Of a DNA stretch of 64,000 bases, positions 53,455 to 63,300 are shown piece after piece. Each line of letters starts with the position of its first letter. Position 1 is the first letter of the stretch. The DNA is from Molossus alvarezi (taxonomy: Eukaryota; Chordata; Mammalia; Chiroptera; Molossidae). The translations under genes and the position numbers were made by a program. The stretch is from positions 6,968,551 to 7,032,550 of the forward strand of contig CM073895.1 in the NCBI GenBank assembly GCA_037176705.1, written 5' to 3'. The notes below the pieces were generated by a model. The model saw only the letters and a list, made by a program, of their open reading frames with translations, was not told the origin of the DNA and made no database searches.

Positions 53455-54330
53455 TAAATTGAATTAATCCATTCCAGACTCCCAAATGATTCCGTTTTAA
53501 CCTCTCAATTGCCTGTGATCGTTGTTTCATGAGCACTTTCACACCCTTAACAACATCAACACTCTTTTTTTTTTTTTTTCCCCCCAATCCTCACCCGAGG
53601 ACATTTTTCCATTTTTGGTTCAGATAGAATAGGAGGGAGAGAGAGAGAAACATTAACGTGAAAGGGACACATAGAGTGGCTGCCACCCACAAACCCAACC
53701 AGGGCCAGGGACAAACTGCAACCGAGGTATGTGCACTTAGCGGAAACCAAACCCGGGTCTCTCTGGACCACAGGCTGATGCTCTAACCGCTGAGCCAAAC
53801 CGGCCAGGGCAACATCAACACTCTTCATGGCTTCTTTATGTTTTAAAAATGTGTTATTCGTCGATTCCGTCATGCCATACTCAGTAGCCAGATCAGACAC
53901 ATGAACACCTCTGTCATACTTTGCAATTATTTATTTTTATAGCTCTATTGTTCTCACAACTTTCCTTTTCACTTGCTACTATTACTAACCTTCTTAGGAC
54001 ACATGGTGACTTACTATACGTATTTAATAATAATAAGCAGCAATAAAAGCAAAAAAAAACAACACTAAAGTATTCCCAGCACAATTTATTGAGATGTTAA
54101 CAATTTGAGGTTTAGTGGTAACCTGACTCATATTCTCGCATTCACTCCCTTGTTTGTCACCTGAGGGATGTGTGACTGATCATACAGGTATCAGTATGAA
54201 AGGGTTGTTGGGTTCAGAACTGAAGTTCTGTTCGACAACCAAGACGTTTTTTCCATGAACAACTTGGTCAAGAATTGAATTTTTCGAGATGGGAGATGTT
54301 TGAGAATCAAAGTTTAACTGTACATTAAAA
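53455..54330 (-). pseudogene. Tigger/pogo (CENP-B-like) transposon relic, 5' half
   Basis: On the minus strand, translation after the leader gives MSPKKVSNSSK at about 53998 and further on a helix-turn-helix-like stretch (HVSDLATEYGMTESTNNTF). Past the Ves it resumes with KGVKVLMKQRSQAIERL. This is the N-terminal DNA-binding part of Tigger/TIGD-type transposases. Stops and frame changes are frequent and the DDE catalytic part is missing. The family moves by cut-and-paste at TA sites; this copy is dead. Confidence 0.7.
53567..53810 (-). mobile_element. Ves SINE inside the Tigger relic
   Basis: Exact 15-bp duplication aacatcaacactctt at 53552-53566 and 53811-53825. Confidence 0.95.
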
Positions 54331-54643
54331 TTAGAGACTAATATGGAGAAAACCTATATCCTTGAAATTTAAAATCTTCCTACTAAGCAATATCTATTTA
54401 TCTAGGCTTCTTTTTATGATTTTTAAAAAGAAAAATTTTTTTTCCCACAAAGGCCTTGAACATTGGCTATTTTTAGGTATTTTGTTTTTGTTGTTGTTGT
54501 TAATATTGGGAATGGGGCTTTCATTATTATAATTTCTGATTAATGCTGGTGTAGAGAAAAGCTGCTGATTTTGATGTTGATATTATATGTATTTACCTTA
54601 ACATTTGTAGCACTTAAATTTTTCCATTTATAAATATTGAACT

Positions 54644-54864
54644 TGCCCTGGCTGGTTCGGCTCAATGGTTATAGAGCGTCGGCCTGAGGACTGAAGGGTC
54701 TTTGGTTCAATTCCCAGGCAAGGGCACATACCTGGACTGCAGGTTTGATCCCCAGCCCTGGTCAGAGCTGTTTGGGAGGCAACCAATAGATGTGTTTCTC
54801 AGAGGGATGTTTCTCTCTCTCTCCCTTCCTCCCTCCCACTCTATCTTAAAAAAATAAAATAAAA
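54644..54864 (+). mobile_element. Ves SINE (LZIC intron)
   Basis: Head gccctggctggttcggctca, with a small insertion in ggttatagagcgtcgg. The terminal box is missing and the tail is taaaataaaatgg-like. Confidence 0.88.
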
Positions 54865-55156
54865 TGGCTTAAGTCATCTACAGTCATTAATAACATATAA
54901 ATATAAATGAGTATAGCCAGAGTGTAATTTATTATAGTTATATTTCAAGTATAATGGTTTAGCCAAAAGTGTTAATTTATTATCGCTATGCCTCATGTAC
55001 AAATTCTCCCAGGAATACACATTTAAATTTTATTTTATTCTGTTGAATTTCCCAGTAAAATTCAAGGCAAACCCAAGATAAAACTGAAAGTGTCTTTTCA
55101 GAATTAATTTCCTATAGTCTAACCACACTGGACTATTTTCTATTTCAAAACATGCC

Positions 55157-55361
55157 CTCCAGTCGGTGTGGTTCAGTGGTTGAGCGTCAACCCATGCACC
55201 AAGAGGTCGTCAGTTCGATTCCCAGTCAGGGCACATGCCCAGGTTGTAGGCCCACTCCTCAGTAGGGGTCATGCAGGAGGCGGCCAATTGATGTTCTCTT
55301 TCATCAATGTTTCTATCTCCCTCTCCCTCTCACCTCCTCTCTCTCTAAAATCAATAAAGGA
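55157..55361 (+). mobile_element. Ves-related SINE (LZIC intron)
   Basis: Head ctccagtcggtgtggttcag. Duplication aaaacatgcc at 55147-55156 and about 55362-55371. Confidence 0.9.
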
Positions 55362-55399
55362 AAAACATGCCATGAACTTTCATCTTTCTCTTGTGAGGC

Positions 55400-55615
55400 T
55401 GCATTTTTTTCTGCCTTTCAAGTCCGGGTCATTCGGTCTTCAGGGTCTAGCTCAAGTTTCACCTCTTCTATAATGCCTTCCTTGGTTCCTCCCCAATCAC
55501 TAGATTGTGTTATTTGAGAGTAGGGATTTTGCTTTCTCTTTATACACCAGTATTTAGCACAACATGGGGCAGACAGAAAGTACTGAATAAATAATTAGTA
55601 AATGAATAATGAGAA
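55400..55615 (+). repeat. L2 LINE 3' relic
   Basis: ctagctcaagtttcacctct, tgccttccttggttcctccc and agaaagtactgaataaataa. Confidence 0.65.
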
Positions 55616-56022
55616 GAGACTGCTTCTTCCACTGTATTCCACATCTTATTCTCTATTTAACATTTATTTCTTCCTTGAATTCTATTAGTTCATTATAGCA
55701 CGATTTTTGTCTGTCTTCCTCTCCAGACTGTAAACGCTCTAAAAGCAGAAAATGAGTCTGATTCCGCTTAGCCTCGATATTCGATAACTGGATGACGTGT
55801 ATAAAGGCACAACATAGTTTAAGGAGGTAAAGCTATTCTAAATACATTTCAGGAAAGCTGGAGGCACTTTAAAAGCCTTTTAACCTAGTTCTACAGTCTT
55901 TGAAATTTATCCCAGAAAGATTAACTCGCTGGCACCACCTAGTATTCAATAAAGGTGGTGCATCTTTCACCGAAACTGCAGAAAAACTAATCTGGAGAGG
56001 AAAGCACTCCATTCATGCTCAC

Positions 56023-56180
56023 CTGTCTCTTATTACTCTGAACTCCGCACAGCGCTGACGGGTCTCAAACTGCATAAACCTCCAATTCTTGAAGATCCAG
56101 TTTCATAAGCTTGAGGACAGCGAAACCGCTCATCAGAATGACAAAGGCTCCAAGTCCAAACCACGTTGGGGTGGAGCTGC
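56023..56180 (-). other. LZIC: LZIC 5' leader exon 2
   Basis: Strong acceptor (ttttctttctccag) and donor (cag then gtgagc) on the minus strand bound a 158-bp exon just upstream of the LZIC coding exons. It probably joins the leader of LZIC to the exon at 51902. It carries an open frame encoding TPTWFGLGAFVILMSGF and more, ending at TGA 56067-56065 (see the separate uORF entry). Confidence 0.7.
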
Positions 56181-56487
56181 CTGGAGAAAGAAAAACCCTT
56201 AACAAGCAGTTTTTATTCACTATATGTATATAACCTTGGCTTAAAACAGTCCAGATAACTTCCGCTCGAGCAGCCTGCAACTGAAACACACCCCTCTCTT
56301 TCTACAAAGACATCATGGGCAGCCTTTCCGAGATTTTTCCTAGTGGGGGTGTTTCCGAGGGAAAGCCCGCACCCGGACACGCCTTGAGCGAAGTGGTCAA
56401 AAGCAGAAGAGCACAGAAAAAATGAGTGGAGAGCACACCTTTTCCGGTTTCCCAGCTGGAAGGGAGCAGCGTCTGGACCTCAACCAT
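56065..56487 (-). CDS. Candidate 54-residue single-pass membrane microprotein (upstream ORF in the LZIC leader)
   Basis: ATG at 56487-56485 opens 16 codons (MVEVQTLLPSSWETGK) plus one base to a GT donor at 56438. Spliced to the acceptor before 56180, the frame continues for 38 codons to TGA 56067-56065, 54 residues in total. The C-terminal half holds one clear hydrophobic helix (WFGLGAFVILMSGFAVLKLM) and an acidic, leucine-rich tail ending LEVYAV. The stop lies 50 nt before the LZIC ATG in the spliced mRNA, so it could be a first cistron or a regulatory uORF. The first exon and its donor (aaaag/gtgtgc) are weaker than the second exon. If a different first exon is used, only an internal ATG giving 22 residues remains. 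I do not recognise the protein. Confidence 0.45.
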
Positions 56488-56689
56488 CCGGGCACTGCCG
56501 GGGAGCAGCTCCAGCCACGGCCCCAGACCCTACCTCCTCGGAGGAACTTGAAGCTCCCGCACTTGGGTCCCGCTGCGGCCGGGCTCGACTAGGCCCTAGT
56601 TGCTTCCAGAGGCCGCCGTGAGCCCGCCACCCCCGAAACTTTTCCGGCCCTCCCCGATTAGAACCCGAAAACCTCCTCAGAATTTCGGG

Positions 56690-56860
56690 GTTCCCTCTCA
56701 GTCTGTCTCCCTGTCCCCGGAGTTCCGAGCCAGGGGCCCCGCCTACCTGGTAGTCCCGGGCTGGCGGACGCGCGCCGGGGAAGCACTTCCGTCGAACGTA
56801 CGCACTTCCGGCCTCCTGGACCAATAAGGGTGAGGCCGCGGGTGTTCCCCTCGCTGGCGT
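56690..56860. promoter_or_regulatory. Bidirectional LZIC/NMNAT1 promoter
   Basis: This is a CpG-rich core between two divergent genes. It contains two ETS/GABPA-type motifs (ACTTCCG on plus at 56785-56791 and 56804-56810; CGGAAGT on minus) and a CCAAT box at 56821-56825 on plus. There is no TATA box. Paired ETS sites 19 bp apart are typical of housekeeping bidirectional promoters. Confidence 0.7.
56748..56835 (-). other. LZIC: Candidate LZIC first exon (untranslated)
   Basis: On the minus strand a CAG/GTAGGC donor lies about 56747-56740, after a GC-rich leader with two ETS motifs. There is no ATG in it. A second possible donor (GAG/GTAGGG, exon end 56534) and the GT at 56438 suggest alternative first exons. 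The transcription start is not fixed from sequence alone; boundaries are approximate. Confidence 0.4.
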
Positions 56861-56914
56861 CCGGGCTGCGGATCGTCTGTCAGCGGACTCGGGCCGGGTG
56901 ACCCTGAGGAAGCG
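56836..56914 (+). other. NMNAT1: Candidate NMNAT1 first exon (untranslated)
   Basis: Just after the CCAAT box a GC-rich plus-strand leader ends at a consensus donor (gaagcg then gtaagt from 56915). By mammalian gene order, the gene divergent from LZIC is NMNAT1, the nuclear nicotinamide-mononucleotide adenylyltransferase that makes NAD+. In mammals its first exon is non-coding and intron 1 is long. No NMNAT1 coding exon is present to 64000. The identity rests on synteny, not protein sequence; the 5' end is approximate. Confidence 0.6.
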
Positions 56915-57842
56915 GTAAGTCTTCAACCCGAGCTCCTGAGAAACCCCTATCTAGGGGAGTCAGCTCAGCACCCTTTTTTTGTCGCAAGCGTGGGGTAGTC
57001 TAAGGTGGTGGGTGTCTTTGAGGGTCAAATGCAACGGTTGCCGAGGCAAGGTCATATTCAGGTTTGGATAGGGGAGTCTTCCCCGTTCATTCTTTCCATC
57101 TTCAACTGTGGAAGTGAATTTACCCTGAAAAAATGGCGGGGGGGGGGGTCCTCTAGAAGCGGCTCCGTGGGCCGGGGGGAGGGGGTGAGAGGCAGAGGAG
57201 GAAGTTCTCCATTCTGAATGACTTTTTGCTCCGAAATCTTTTCCAAATCTATGAAAGACTAGATCCACCTTCCTGGAAACGGTTTGACACTCACACCCCT
57301 TGAGGAGACTACCAACTGTTGGGCAGCACTTTAAAAATTACTCCGAAATTAGGTGAAAACCATTTTCGGGGATTCCCAGCCCATCTCCTCGAAGCGTTAA
57401 TAGCGTTTCCGACAAAATTGTTTGCGACGCTATCTTTAAAGTTAATTCTTTATCAGGCGCCCAGAACAAACTTCCAATCGAAATGAACAGAGAACTCGAC
57501 CAGAATGAGTTATTTCTGTCAGTTCTGTCTGATGGTAGAATTCCTTAGGTATTACCAGACATTGTTTTTCCGTTTCATTTTGGATGTGAAACCACTGTTC
57601 TAGCCCAACTTTGAAAAAAGTTGATGGGGAGGTATAGTACAGCATAGAGAATATAGTTAATACTATTGTTAATAACTAGGTATGGTGCCAGGTGGTTACT
57701 AGACTTATTGGGGGGGGGAGGGTCACATGAAAAGTAATTGAAATGTCTAACCACTAGGAAAAAATCTCAGAAAAATTCACTCCCACCCCCACCCCCATGA
57801 TGTCTTGGTAGAAAGAGAGGTGTGTGGTTTTGTTTGTTTTGT

Positions 57843-58077
57843 TTTTAATCCTCACCCGAGGACATTTTTCCATTTTTTGTTCAGATAGAGTGGGAGGAAG
57901 AGAGAGAGAGAAACATCTACGTGAAAGGGACACATCGAGTGGCTGCCACCCACATGACAAACCAGGGTCGGGGACAAACTAACTGCAACCGAGGTACGCG
58001 CCCTTAGCGGGAACCGAACCCGGGTCTCTCTGGACTGCAGGCCGATGCTCTAACCACTGACCTAAACCGGCCAGGGC
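57843..58077 (-). mobile_element. Ves SINE, full length
   Basis: Reverse Ves from tttttaatcctcacccgagg to cctaaaccggccagggc. Confidence 0.92.
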
Positions 58078-58237
58078 AAGGAATTATTTCTAAAGTACAC
58101 TAGTTCATTACTCTCTGTTTAAACCCTCTAACACTCCTGTTCCCTATAGTATAAAATCCAAACTACCTATATCCTATCTAAGGGTGGGGAGACCTTAAAC
58201 ACCATGTTCCAGTTGTTTCACGTTAACTTTTTTGGTT

Positions 58238-58489
58238 TGTTAATCCTAACCCAAGGATATTTTTTCCTTAATTTTTAGAGAGTGGAAGGGGAGCAGGAAA
58301 GAGAGAGAGAGAGAAAGAGAAAAACATCAATGTGAAAGAGATACATCGATTGGTTGCCTCCCACATGACCCTGACTGGAGCTGGGGATTGAACCTGCAAC
58401 CCAGGCACATGCTCTTGACCAGGAATCAAGTCCATGACCCTTTGGTCCTTGGATGGATGCTCCAACTGATGAGCCAAACTGACCAGGGC
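58238..58489 (-). mobile_element. Ves SINE, full length
   Basis: Reverse Ves from ttaatcctaacccaaggata to gagccaaactgaccagggcc. Confidence 0.9.
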
Positions 58490-58526
58490 CATATCTATAT
58501 CTATATATGTGTGTGTGTGTATGTAT
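58490..58526 (+). repeat. (TATCTA)n/(TG)n simple repeat
   Basis: atatctatatctatatatgt then gtgtgtgtgtatg, between two SINEs. Confidence 0.8.
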
Positions 58527-58740
58527 TCAAAAATTTTTCCTTTATTGATTTGAGAGAGAGAGGAAGTGAGAGGGAGAGAGAGATGGAAACATCGATGAGA
58601 GAGAACATTGATAGGCCTCCTCCTGCATGCCCCCCACTGGGGATTGGGCCCACAACCTGGGCATGTGCCCTGACTGGAAATCAAACGGCGACCTCTTGGT
58701 GCATGGGTCGACACTCAACCACTGAGCCACACAGGCCAGG
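58527..58740 (-). mobile_element. Ves SINE (short-tail subfamily)
   Basis: Reverse element from ttttcctttattgatttgag to gagccacacaggccagg. Confidence 0.9.
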
Positions 58741-58791
58741 CCATTAGTCTTCAATATATATTTTCTTCTGATATTAAAAATATAGATATGG

Positions 58792-58932
58792 GTCCGGCCG
58801 GTGTGGTTGTGGGCCAAATCCCAATAGGGAGCATGTAGGAGGCGGACAACTGATGTTCTCTTTCATCAATGTTTCTATCTCTTTCTCCCTCTCCCTTTCT
58901 CTCTCTCTAAAAATCAATAAAGAAAAAATTTT
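58792..58932 (+). mobile_element. Ves-related SINE with internal deletion
   Basis: The head gtccggccggtgtgg jumps directly to ttgtgggccaaatccc, so about 75 bp of the tRNA-like part are missing. Tail aaaaatcaataaagaaaaaa. Confidence 0.85.
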
Positions 58933-59307
58933 TTTTTGTTTTAAAAAGAAGACTAATGGTATATTATATACAGCCAAGCTTTCAGATTAAGATGAGCATT
59001 TAGAAAATCAATATTCAATTGAATTCAATTAGTAATTAGAAGTTTTTCACTTCTAGGGCTTAGCAACTGTGGAAAAAGTAGTGTGAAGACTAATTTTAAA
59101 TTTCAGTCTTTAAAAATTGTAAATAGCAGCAGATGTCAACCGTCAAGTACTTTTTTTTTATAGTACATTTAATGAATTTAGTGCTTGATGTTTTTAGTTT
59201 CTCAAACTTCCCTTGACATTTTCTCCCAAAAAGCGGCTCATATGAACACATACCCAACACCTTGCTTATAACTTTATTTTGAGGGGGTTAATTTTTTTCT
59301 TTTTTCT

Positions 59308-59501
59308 AATACTCACCTGAGGAAGAGGGAGAGAGAGAGAGAAACATTGACATGAGAAACATCGATCAGTTACCTCCACAGGCACCCCCACTGGGGATAG
59401 AACCCACAACCTGGGCATGTGCCCTGACCACAATCAAACCCGAAACCTTTTCTTGGTGTATGGCATGATGTTCCAACCAACTGAGCCATGCAGCCAGGGC
59501 C
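59308..59501 (-). mobile_element. Ves-related SINE
   Basis: Reverse element from tactcacctgaggaagaggg to tgagccatgcagccagggcc. Confidence 0.85.
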
Positions 59502-59584
59502 CTGCTGCATTTTTGAAGAAGCAATAAATTGACCTTGTTCAAATACGCAGTGTGAATCATTCTTCTTTCAAAATGAAACCATTG

Positions 59585-59815
59585 GCCCTGGCCAGGTGCT
59601 CAGTGGTTAGAGCATTGGCCTGCGGACCAATGAGTCACGGGTTTAATTCTGGCCAAGGGCACGTACCTCTGTTGCCATTCATTGCCAGCCCTTGTTGGGT
59701 CATGCAAGAGGCAACCAGTCAGTCCATGTGTCTCTCTCACATTGATGTGTCTCTTCCCCTCCCACTCTATCTGCTGATAAATAGAAAAATATCCTCAGGT
59801 GAGGATTAAAAAAAT
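59585..59815 (+). mobile_element. Ves SINE, full length
   Basis: Duplication aaaatgaaaccattg at 59570-59584 and about 59816-59830. Confidence 0.93.
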
Positions 59816-60277
59816 AAAATGAAACCATTGTTCGTTACTAAGATTTATATTTTCCTTCTTCCTTTCCAGTACTTATTTCTATAGCAACCATCCAGTTGAT
59901 GCTACTAACTTCATTGAAACTAAAAAGGAGGTTCAGAAAGTCAAAGTAATTAATGATCTTGAAAGTACTTAATAGGAGATCCTTATTTGGGGTGAATTTG
60001 GTTGAGATGTCAGTCCTGTGACATTGGTTGAACTCTTTCTTGTTATCCGTTGGCAGTGCTCGTGAGTACTTAAGGACAGCGTTCTTCCAAATGAGTGGTT
60101 TTGATGTGCCTCCTGCTGTAGCTCTGATGTTCAGCTGCCTGCCTCATCTCAGAGTCATAGGGTAGGAGGTGGTCATGTGCTTCCTGGCAGTGGGCAGGTG
60201 CAGTGCTGCTGGGGCAGGCTCAACCTGCTCGAGGCATATATCTGAGGCAGGGGACCTGCAGGGCTCCACTGCCAGCT

Positions 60278-60354
60278 TCAGACTGTCGGTTTAGCATCCG
60301 GGCTAGCACAGGTCACGCTGGCCAGCCAGAGCAGCCCCAGGCCTGAGAAAAGCA
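60278..60354 (-). CDS. Membrane-protein gene, terminal coding exon e
   Basis: The acceptor ttcttcatcctgcag precedes 60354. The exon completes a valine codon and encodes LFSGLGLLWLASVTCASP and DAKPTV, then TGA. The 3' UTR runs to lower coordinates. A Ves SINE (60415-60636) lies just upstream in the intron. Confidence 0.75.
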
Positions 60355-63300
60355 CTGCAGGATGAAGAATGGGAATTAATGAAGTGGAGTGGAAGTAACG
60401 TGAGAAGGGTGGCTCTTTTTAAAAAAAAATTTTTTTCTTCATTGATTTTAGAGAGAGGACGGGAGAGGGGGAGAGAGACAGAAACATCGATGAGAGAGAA
60501 CATCGACTGGCTGCCACCTGCACGCCCCCTCCTGGGAATCAGGCTCACAACCTGGGCTTGTGCCCTGATTGGGAATGAACCAGTGACCTGTTGGTGCATG
60601 GGTCGAAGCTCAGCCACTGAGCCACACCGGCCAGGCAGAAGGGTGGCTTTTTATACCTCATTCTGACCCTCTCTGCTTTTTCCTCTTGCTTTTCAGACTT
60701 CCTTCACTTCCTGGGCTTCCCTTTGCCATGTAACAGTCCTAGCTGAACAGTTACTTCCCTTGAAGGACTGATGAGCCTCCGACAAAGATAGTAACTTGGG
60801 ACGTTTCTTGCTTACCTGTAGAAACCAGGCTGCTCACTGATAGCAGCACAGACAAGTAGTAAAGTTCAGGAGTCGTTTTTTCCTATAGTTGGGAGAGAAA
60901 AAGACACTGTGAGGAATACTTGTCTTTTAATTGGAATGTATGTTTAACACCTTTTTGCCACCAGGATTTAGACAGAGGCACCCACTTAGCAAGAAATGGA
61001 GGGCTTGCTGCCTCAGTGCCAGGCCTCATCCAACAGTTCCACTGTTGATCAACAGCTTAACTTTTTTTTTTTAAATTCTAGCAAAGGGAATTTACACGCA
61101 AAAGGAAAAACCTCTCATGAAATTTTTTGAACTTTCCCTAGTGAAATGTTCAACTGTGACACATGTCTAATTAGGAATTCTATCTCCACATACCTGCTTT
61201 TAGTGTGAGTAGAAAATAAGTATTAAAGACTAATGGTGTATTACATATAGCCAAGCCTTCAGATTAAGATGAACCTTTAGAAATTCAATATTTATTATTA
61301 TTATTATTATTTTTAATCCTCACTCGATATTTTTCTATTTATCTTCAGATAGAATGGGAGGGAGGGAGAGAGGAAGAGAGAGAGAGAGAGAGAGAGAAAC
61401 ATTGATGTGAGAGAGACACATCGATTGGTTGCCTCCTGCACGACCCCAACCAGGGCCAGAGACAAGCTGCAACCAAGGTACATGCCCTTGGCCGGGATCA
61501 AACCCAGGACTCTGATCCAAGGGCCAACATTCTAACTGCTAAACCAAACTGGCCAGGGCCAGAAATTCAGTATTTAAAAACACTCACAGTCAACAAAAAA
61601 TGGGAAAATGTCCTCGGGTGAGGATAGAAAAAAAATAAAATAAAATAAAAACATACACAGTTAGTTGCCAATACTGTTAACATCATGGTGCAGATTCCTT
61701 CCCCGAAGGATCCCACACCAAATACAGAAAACATCCTCTTTAGTGCCTGTGGGACCGGTTCCATGTGAGTAAGCAGCACAGTGAAACCTAAAAGGACAGC
61801 AGGACAGCGTCAGTTTCCTAGGATTAGTCATCTCAGAAATATGTTCCTGCCCGGCTGGTATGGCTCAGTGGTTGAGCATTGACCCATATACCAAGAGGTC
61901 ACCGGTTCAATTCCTGGTCAGGGCACATGCCCAGGTTGTGGGTCAAATCCCCAGTGGGGCATGTAGGAGACGGCCAGTCGCTGTTTTTCTCGCTCATTGA
62001 TGTTTCCATCTCTCTCTCCCTCTCCCTTCCTCTCTCTCTAAAATCAATAAAGAAAAATAATTTTTAAAAAGAAATATATTCCTGAATGCAAACCCAAATA
62101 AAATGTTTCCTTGCTTTCCTCCTGTGAAGCAGAAACACTCAAAATCTAGCCAGGCTAAGGTTTTCCTTTGATAGGTCATATTCTTTTTTTTTTTTTTTTT
62201 TTATCCTCACACAAGGATATTTTTTGATATTTTGTCCAAATAGAGTGGGAGAAAGAGGGAGAGAGAGAAACATCGACGTGAAAGGGATGCATCAAGTGAT
62301 TGCCACCCGCACGACCCAACCAGGGTCGGGGACAAACTGCAACCGAGGTACGTGCCCTTAGCGGGAACCGAACCCAGTTCTCTCTGGACTGCAGGCCAAC
62401 ACTCTAACCACTAAGCCAAACCGGCCAAGGCAAGAGATTTTAAAATTGTCCTTCACCTGAATTTTGGTGCACGGGACAATGCCCAACCCACTGAGCCACA
62501 CCAGCCAGGGCTTCACCTGGATTTTAAATGTGAATTTTTTTCTACGTTTCAGTTTGTGAGCTCCTGAAAACAGGAAGTCCTATCTTATCCATTTAGTAGA
62601 CATTTAATTAGTGCTGGACAGAGTGCACACTTACCAATTGAGAAGAAAGTAAAGATGATATTACCAACCAAGTTGTTAAGGAGAGGTTGACTACAGTACC
62701 GAGAAGAACTGGGCCTAAAAAATCAATCCACTGGGTTATACATTCATTTATTACTTATTAGAAGAGACCCGCCGTAAGCATAACACCAGAATGCACTGCG
62801 ACCTTGAATTCTAATCCTGACCTGGTTCTAAGTTCATTGGCTCCAGGCAACTCACTTCTCTTAAGAACCTTGCTTGGTTCCTTTAGCATGGCTGCAAATT
62901 AATACTGTAAAAGCCCACCAGTAATACTAAGAGATATTAATATTCATAATCAGTGGACAAATAAGGTTTTCTATTTTTCTAATTCGTGTTTCTTTGCTAT
63001 TTTGGTGAAAAATATTTTGTGGCAATTCTGGCCTTCTGGAGTAAGGAAATAGGCTTTACTGCCCACAAATCTGTGTAACAGAAGCCAGCAGGTTTGAAGT
63101 CAGCCAATTACAGCGAGTGTCAATTAGAGCGAGTGTCGCAGTTCCTTTTCCTTCTTCATCATGTGAGTGGATTATCAGTTTTCAGATACTTTTAGAATAT
63201 CGGTGTTCTTAGAACTGCGAGTTTCTTATTTTGAATGTACCAATTGCATTTACTTCATTTGTCCAATAAGAAAGTTAACTGGTTGACTTTTTCTGCCCAG

